Source: Lyophyllum atratum (taxonomy: Eukaryota > Basidiomycota > Agaricomycetes > Agaricales > Lyophyllaceae). Taken from it: DNA of 64,000 nucleotides. Every line of letters starts with the position of its first letter. Within the stretch, counting starts at the first letter, position 1. Shown here one piece after another: positions 58,901 to 64,000 of the stretch. The notes under the pieces are model-generated. The model ran no database searches, had not been told where the DNA came from, and was given only the letters and a program-made list of their open reading frames with translations. The DNA is taken from positions 868,001 to 932,000 of the forward strand of contig JACGCN010000017.1 of assembly GCA_014905825.1 (NCBI GenBank), written 5' to 3'. A program made the position numbers and the translations under genes.

Positions 58901-60678
58901 CGTCGATGCCGCTCTCGATGAACTCCCGATCCAGCGTGTCCCGCCCCCATCCGTCCGCCGACCCGCTCCTGCTGTTCGTCCCAGAGGTCCCGCTCCCGCT
59001 CCCGCTTCCAGTCGTAGCAGTCGCCGTACTCCCCGTTGTCTTAGTCCTCGTAAGCTTAATCCGCTCCAGCACCTTCCCCTTCCCCTTCTCCCCCTCTCTT
59101 TCCCCCACTTTCTCAACCCCCACCGCCTCCTGATCTTCCGTCTCCTCCTGCTCCCCAACCCGCTCCAACGCCCGCTGCAGCGTCTTAATCGCCTCCGGCA
59201 TCTCCTCCCTCCCAATCTGCAACACCCCCAGCATCTCCACATCACTACTCGTCTGCAGCGCCGCCCGCATCAACGCCCTTAGATCCGCACTGTCCCGTGC
59301 CGCATCAAGCGTGTTCTGCGTCGAGTGCAGCGTCCTCAGTGTCGGGAGGATCTGCGACGCCCGTAGGCGCGACGGCGAGGCGGGCGGGTCGAGCATTTGG
59401 GTATTGGTATACGGAGGCGGCTGGGGGGCCTTTGGTGTATCGGGGGCCTGGTTTGGATTGGGGCTTGGGGGGGGAGAGAGGCCGTAGATGCCCTCGAGGA
59501 GGAGACGCGTGTCGGCTTCGCGTTGGCGCTCGGAGGCTTGCACTTGCTTGAGGATGCGGATCTGGATGGAGATTCCGAACCGGCCGAGTGCTTCGCCTAG
59601 TGAGGCGTCGCAGTCGCTGATTTGTGCGAGAATCTCGTCCCTCTTGAGGTACCGCTTGAGGAACGGGCGGTGGACCTGTTTCTGCAGGAACATGTGCACG
59701 TTGCTGAAGGATCTGGGGGTAACAATTAGTTTTGGTTGGATAATTAGGAATCTGGCGACGTACTCTTCGAGCTTGGCAATGGGCTTGGCAAGTTCCTCGC
59801 CGACCATATCGCCCGTCTCGTGGAGTTCCTCCCTGATGGAGAGTAAGATATCAGCGCATCGCTCAGTGAGGCGCAGGCACGCCAGCCGATTCGTCTAAAA
59901 GTTAAATTTAGATTTGTAACTTTGAAACCAAAGAGAGAATGACGTACGTCAACCAGTTCGAGCGCGTCCCAAATGTTCAGCAAAACACGCGCAGCCGATG
60001 CAAGCCCCGGCACCGGCGCGAATTCCAGCAAATCCACCGCCGTCGACATTACTTCGTGCGTCACCCCCGCCGCCGTACCCAAAATTGACACAGCAGCCTG
60101 CGCAACTCTCTACCACGACGCTATCAGAAACATACACCCAAACCAGAAACCGGGGAACGTACCTGCCGGGTATGGATGTACCCCTCCGTCTGTTCCTCCG
60201 GCACCGTCTTCTTCCTTCGGGGCGGATCCCGCCAAGGCCTGTGCGCCACCTCCGTGTCCCGCCCGTACCCACCCCACCAGCTAGACGGCGGCGCGTTCGG
60301 TGGTGTGGAAGTCCCCATAACCGTTCCCTCCATGCTGTCCATCCGCCCCCTTGACATCGTGATTCCAAACACCTTGAACGCGTTCACATCCTGCTTCTCG
60401 TCGCGTTCATTGTGCGCGAGTGGTACGCTCGGCTCGGAGATGACTCTGCTCAGAGGAGTGCCGAGGGAGAAGGAGCTGCGCGGCTGGCGGATGATCGAGG
60501 TGGACTGGCCACGGGGCCGGGAGGGGAAGGGCGAGGGCGGGGAGAGGATATCGGGCGGGAGGAGCTTAGGCGTGTGTGTCGGGGTCGTCGAGTTTGACGA
60601 CGACGTCGAGGGGGTGAACTGCAGGCTGGAGGAGGTCGCTCCCATCGACGGCGACGCGGGAGGACGTGACGACACCAT
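55920..60678 (-). CDS. MLKL-NTD-like/TKL protein kinase with a C-terminal mushroom-type module, 1,318 aa
   Basis: Twelve exons fit in phase (60678-60163, 60109-59948, 59894-59764, 59712-58338, 58271-58166, 58089-57919, 57746-57426, 57364-56939, 56878-56614, 56523-56330, 56265-56201, 56144-55920), 3,957 nt. Residues ~1-172 are Ser/Pro-rich. Residues ~180-340 are helical with the MLKL N-terminal-like pattern (LLEFAPVPGLASAARVLLNI, then LACLRLTERCADILLSI, FLKRYLKRDEILAQISDC and ISIQIRILKQVQ). A long linker precedes the kinase domain (~560-870): glycine loop IGIGFFSDV, VAIKIL lysine, REVGIWKGLRHENV, catalytic loop VLHGDLKAANVLV, DFG, WQAPELM, and RVCWHQDPDVRPSF. The Arg of HRD is Gly. An insert of ~60 residues lies before the catalytic loop. 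Residues ~1158-1318 form a separate module beginning VSRRYSFPLRAGHKTA. No membrane helix. Likely an active signalling kinase; a cell-death role is inference from the N-terminal domain. Confidence 0.88.
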
Positions 60679-61700
60679 CTCTTTGGGGAATCGGAGACTG
60701 GATTCGATGTTATATCTGGAAAGTACAAGGACTGGGGGAATTGCCTTTGCACGTCCAGGTAACAGGCAGCGACAGCGGTCGTCGCAGCAGGAATCAAGCG
60801 TCTTTTGGCGGGGCTGACGTTGTGTGTTGCCCCGTCGGCGATATGACAGCCGTGGGAGGATCGAGTGATCGGGCCTAAAGGGGAGATTATGTTTTTGCCT
60901 CCGGGCGCTTGTGTTGGCGGACCCAATTCTTCTTCGTGCTTTATATACGAGGGCAAGGTGGTGGCACTCGTTAGAGGGAGGTGCGCAGTGAGAGGCTCTG
61001 TCAGCGCAAAGGTAGGTACCCTATTCCTGTGCATATGATGGTATGTGACGAACAAAAAGTCAATACTGCTACAGGCTATCCATGACGACGCAGCGACGTG
61101 ACGAGAAACAAAGTCCCCGAACCCCGAATTCAGAAGAAAGTCACCCAAGGAGGCCTTAACAGGCTGAATTGGAAGCCGGCCGGAGTTGGAGGAGGTGGAG
61201 AAGCACGTATATCACACGCCCCGAAATCCCACACGTTCGGAATCGAAGCTCTCTCTGTGACTGACAACTGACCCCAGTTTTTCTTTTTCGTACCAAGATC
61301 ACTTATACGCAGCACATCGGAGCATGCTGTTCACATCGAGCGGAGTGTACACCCCGTCGTCCATTCCAGCGAACTCGCGAGTATGCAATGGAAAGACCTG
61401 CTATACTCTACATCCGGATGGATTTCTGGCCTGCATTATCATACGCCCACCATTTCGAGCCCTGCAACAGCCAGATCTCCCCCCAGGATTCGTCCAGCAC
61501 CCTCGATTGTCTACTGCTGCGGTCGGCCGCTGAATGGAATCCTGACTATCGACACGCTTCGAAGGGGGTCCACAGTCTCTCAGCACCCTCATCTCCTGGG
61601 CTCCATACCCTCATACTGAGGCCTCTCCTCACTCAACGCACCTACTTGTCCATGCCTGTGTCGTTGACCCACTCTTCCTGCGAGATCACCATCTCGGCTC
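60679..61700. other. Kinase promoter side and spacer
   Basis: A minus-strand TATATAAAG lies at about 60942-60950, 265 bp before the kinase ATG, and would imply a long 5' leader. No gene recognised. Confidence 0.4.
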
Positions 61701-61728
61701 CCGAGAGGTCTGAGGCGCCAGACTAGGG
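61701..61728 (+). pseudogene. tRNA-Leu 5'-half relic
   Basis: CCGAGAGGTCTGAGGCGCCA followed by GACTAGGG matches the D-arm to anticodon-loop part of the intact tRNA-Leu(AAG) 260 bp downstream with only a few changes. The 3' half and T-arm are absent. Confidence 0.65.
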
Positions 61729-61961
61729 CAGAAGCGCGCAACTCGTCACTCATCGATCATCGCCCTCGCTGGGGAGGGCTCGCCACAGGATACCCATCCA
61801 ACATCACGTCTTTTTGCCCCCCTACCCTATTCTTCACGCCCCAAATCGGATCTTCCACTCCGTCTTCATCCGCCAGCCAAGCGCACACACTCAACCTCCT
61901 CACAGGTCCCTTGTACGTGGCATCGCCCCACTGGAACTCGTCTCGCCATGCCCGGAGACAT

Positions 61962-62069
61962 GGTGAGATGGCCGAGCGGTCCAAGGCGCCAGACTAAGGT
62001 ACGATGTAACAGTAGATGTCAAATCATCTGGTCTCTTCGGGGGCGGGGGTTCGAATCCCCCTCTCATCA
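61962..62069 (+). tRNA. tRNA-Leu (anticodon AAG), with intron
   Basis: The acceptor stem GGTGAGA pairs with TCTCATC (one G-U), the anticodon stem CCAGA (61990-61994 region) pairs with TCTGG at 62027-62031, anticodon AAG is at 61996-61998, and an intron of about 26 nt starts at about 62000. The T-arm is GGGGG-TTCGAAT-CCCCC. Six T at about 62090 act as terminator. Confidence 0.95.
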
Positions 62070-63023
62070 TATCTTGCCCACTAAGGGCAATTTTTTGCGT
62101 CCTACGAGGTGTAGGAGGCTTTATGTACAAGATGCGCGCGCCGCGCGGCGCGGCTGCGGGGTCACTATTCCATGTTCCAACTATGCTCTACCTCGTAGAA
62201 CTTAGAGGACGCGGCGCTCTACGAAGTTGGCTCCCCACATTTCTTGCTCCGAGTCCATCTTGGGCCATCCACGCGCGAGATTCTGGACACAGCCTATTCT
62301 GACATCCAAAGGCTATCGCATTACGACCCACATCTATTGACATCTAGGACTACTTACGTATTGCTCAAGATGATAGGAGTTCCAATCATGCTCGCAGCAC
62401 CGCACCCTTAGAATGTCCTTTCGCTGCACTTCCCAATGTGACATGGGCTCGTAACCTCGTACATCCAGTTCGGGGGCCCTCCTGAGTCTTTAGGACCCAC
62501 CTCGCAATCCATCGCTGACTCGAGGTACATCCTTTAACGATACCTCAATAGCGTCACCCGATTTCCAGGCATATTAGAGCTATTAGTGATGTCCTCTATA
62601 AAGTTTTGTTTTCTCCGCGCAAAACTGCACTTTCACGACCCTTACACTGCCCAGGTCGACCCATCGCGTTTCGTATAGTCCTCAAGATCTTACCTACATT
62701 CATCTACTTACCAATCGGCAAGCCGTTTTTACCGCATCGAAGCGAAATAAGTATGAGTCATCCACTCAACGGTTTTCTTGCCACTAGGTTGTCGCCCGCC
62801 GCAGCGACACGGTCGGCTGGTGACTTCACACCACCCTGACTCAGATGAATCTTTGTATTTTCCCCGCAAGCCTACCTCTGACATCTGTTATGCAGTATTA
62901 GACGAAGCGCTGTGTTGTGTTGGATGCTATCTTTGAGGAAAGTGACCGGTGAGTGATCGCGGTAGGGCAGAGAATAAGATCATGACCGGAGAATCTGAAT
63001 CGCTAGTTGCTTTACAATTACAT
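62070..63023. other. Spacer between the two tRNA-Leu genes
   Basis: A GC-rich run of CGCG steps near 62133-62155; no gene recognised. Confidence 0.45.
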
Positions 63024-63103
63024 GGCAACTTGGCCGAGCGGTCTAAGGCGCCAGAATCAGGATCTGGTCTTTCGGGGCGTGAGTTCGAATCTCACAGTTG
63101 TCA
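63024..63103 (+). tRNA. tRNA-Leu (anticodon CAG)
   Basis: 80-nt cloverleaf without intron, identical in sequence to the minus-strand gene at 42319-42398. A run of five T at about 63117 follows. Confidence 0.96.
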
Positions 63104-63492
63104 TTTCCAAGTTGACCTTTTTGCTGAATCTGCCTCTCTCAAGTCTACTGTCTTGGCCCGAGCCTCGAGGCCGCCATGGCTGCTTCACTGTCAACTGAGA
63201 TCTCTAACCGGAGATGAACAATAGCCGCCGTGTATGGGGAAAAACGACTGTACTTATTATCATTGATTGTGCGATGTATACAGGGTGTATGGCGATGCAC
63301 TGGGTGAAAAAAGAAGCACAATCCTAGAAAACTTTCTCAGCCAAGACCTTCAAGATCTCTACGAAACGCTCATCCTTAACCCTGCCGCAAGTTAATTCTT
63401 AGCGCCTCCAATGCCCTTCACTTGAAAAAATTTAGCCGGGCTGTCATATTCGGCGCTCCGTCATATCTGTTGACCCTACACACGAGGTCCAG
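63104..63492. other. Spacer downstream of tRNA-Leu(CAG)
   Basis: Nothing recognised beyond the Pol III terminator. Confidence 0.45.
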
Positions 63493-63744
63493 CTACTTCG
63501 TATAAGTATATGAATAAACACCCAGCACCCCCGGCTCAGGCTTGTTCGTTGCAAGGTTATACGGCATCTGCACCTTGATAGCTATACCTTGGATCCAGAT
63601 GACAGGCCCTTCGGAACATGAGAAGAGCGGTACCAGCGTCTGGCGTGTCTGCCTTGAGGTTAAAGAATCTGTTCTAAGTATCGTCTGCTGGATGCGTAGA
63701 GTGGTTTCGGGGTGACCGTGTTCCGAGTCGAGAAGGGCTGGCAC
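63493..63744 (-). CDS. Short open reading frame, unknown
   Basis: An 83-codon minus-strand frame (MPALLDSEHGHPETTLRIQQ ... EPGVLGVYSYTYTK). The second half reads like a folded protein end, but I recognise no family and see no joining exon before the window ends. It may be the last exon of a gene lying further right, or chance. Confidence 0.25.
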   Translation of the reverse strand: MPALLDSEHGHPETTLRIQQTILRTDSLTSRQTRQTLVPLFSCSEGPVIWIQGIAIKVQMPYNLATNKPEPGVLGVYSYTYTK

Positions 63745-64000
63745 GTTTTCTTATCGCTACTCCATGGTCTCTTTAGGTACGAATCGCGTCAATAATTTAA
63801 GAATATGCAATGAAGCATGACGAATGAAGCCCGCACTTTGATAATCCACGGAGCATGTCATTTATTGCAGTTCTTCAGCGTAGCGTCTGTTCACCCGCAG
63901 TAGTCGTAACATTTCTCCACCTTGGTGCTTCCTCTTCGCTCCTCTTCTTGACCGTTTCTGGATAGCCGCGGTACCCTGCGATCCGAAAGACAGAACAGAT
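63745..64000. other. Right edge of the window
   Basis: No supported feature. Confidence 0.4.

Noticed and set aside
1..64000. CRISPR arrays, bacterial operons, ribosome-binding sites, rRNA genes
   Set aside because: None present; spliced genes and tRNA introns show nuclear fungal DNA.

Overview
The window is nuclear DNA of a filamentous basidiomycete, most likely an agaricomycete (mushroom-forming fungus). The evidence is genes cut by many 45-75 bp GT-AG introns, F-box/LRR proteins with the sequence style typical of that class, a TKL kinase with an MLKL-type N-terminal bundle, a BCS1-like AAA protein, Ser/Pro-rich single-pass membrane proteins, and tRNA-Leu genes with a short intron after the anticodon. 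Exon borders below were worked out by hand from splice sites and reading phase. Where the arithmetic closes over the whole gene (beta-galactosidase, 395-aa membrane protein, OYE, paralog A, kinase) I am confident in the structure.

Layout, left to right. 1-2.4 kb: F-box/LRR pseudogene split by a 1.66-kb insertion with a 7-bp target-site duplication. 2.9-6.7 kb (-): secreted GH35 beta-galactosidase, 15 exons. 7.3-8.8 kb (+): unknown multi-pass membrane protein. 9.2-16.1 kb (+): full-length ABCC/MRP-type transporter. 17.1-19.1 kb (+): single-pass membrane protein with two beta-type ectodomains. 19.4-22.9 kb (-): OPT oligopeptide transporter. 22.9-26.6 kb: gene-poor. 26.6-27.9 kb (-): Old Yellow Enzyme family oxidoreductase. 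29.6-31.0 kb (-): intact F-box protein. 32.3-33.6 kb (+): acidic protein with a four-cysteine motif. 34.4-36.5 kb (+): BCS1-like AAA ATPase. 37.1-38.6 kb (+): Ser/Pro-rich membrane protein. 39.0-39.7 kb: tRNA-like relic and F-box relic. 39.9-40.7 kb (-): secreted DUF1349-like protein. 42.3-42.8 kb (-): two tRNA-Leu genes. 43.2-47.2 kb: a convergent pair of divergent paralogs. 48.1-50.2 kb (-): Misato/DML1. 51.5-52.7 kb (-): WOPR (Gti1/Pac2) transcription factor. 53.3-55.7 kb: gene-poor. 55.9-60.7 kb (-): 1,318-aa MLKL-NTD/TKL kinase. 61.7-63.1 kb (+): a second pair of tRNA-Leu genes and a relic.

There is no operon or obvious biosynthetic cluster. The 2.9-28 kb part is rich in nutrient uptake and detoxification functions (GH35, ABCC pump, OPT transporter, OYE), but the genes look independently transcribed. 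The observations most worth following are the MLKL-like kinase with its C-terminal module, the convergent paralog pair with a CRE-type promoter, the two opposed tRNA-Leu clusters with several decayed tRNA copies nearby, and the insertion that broke the first F-box gene.
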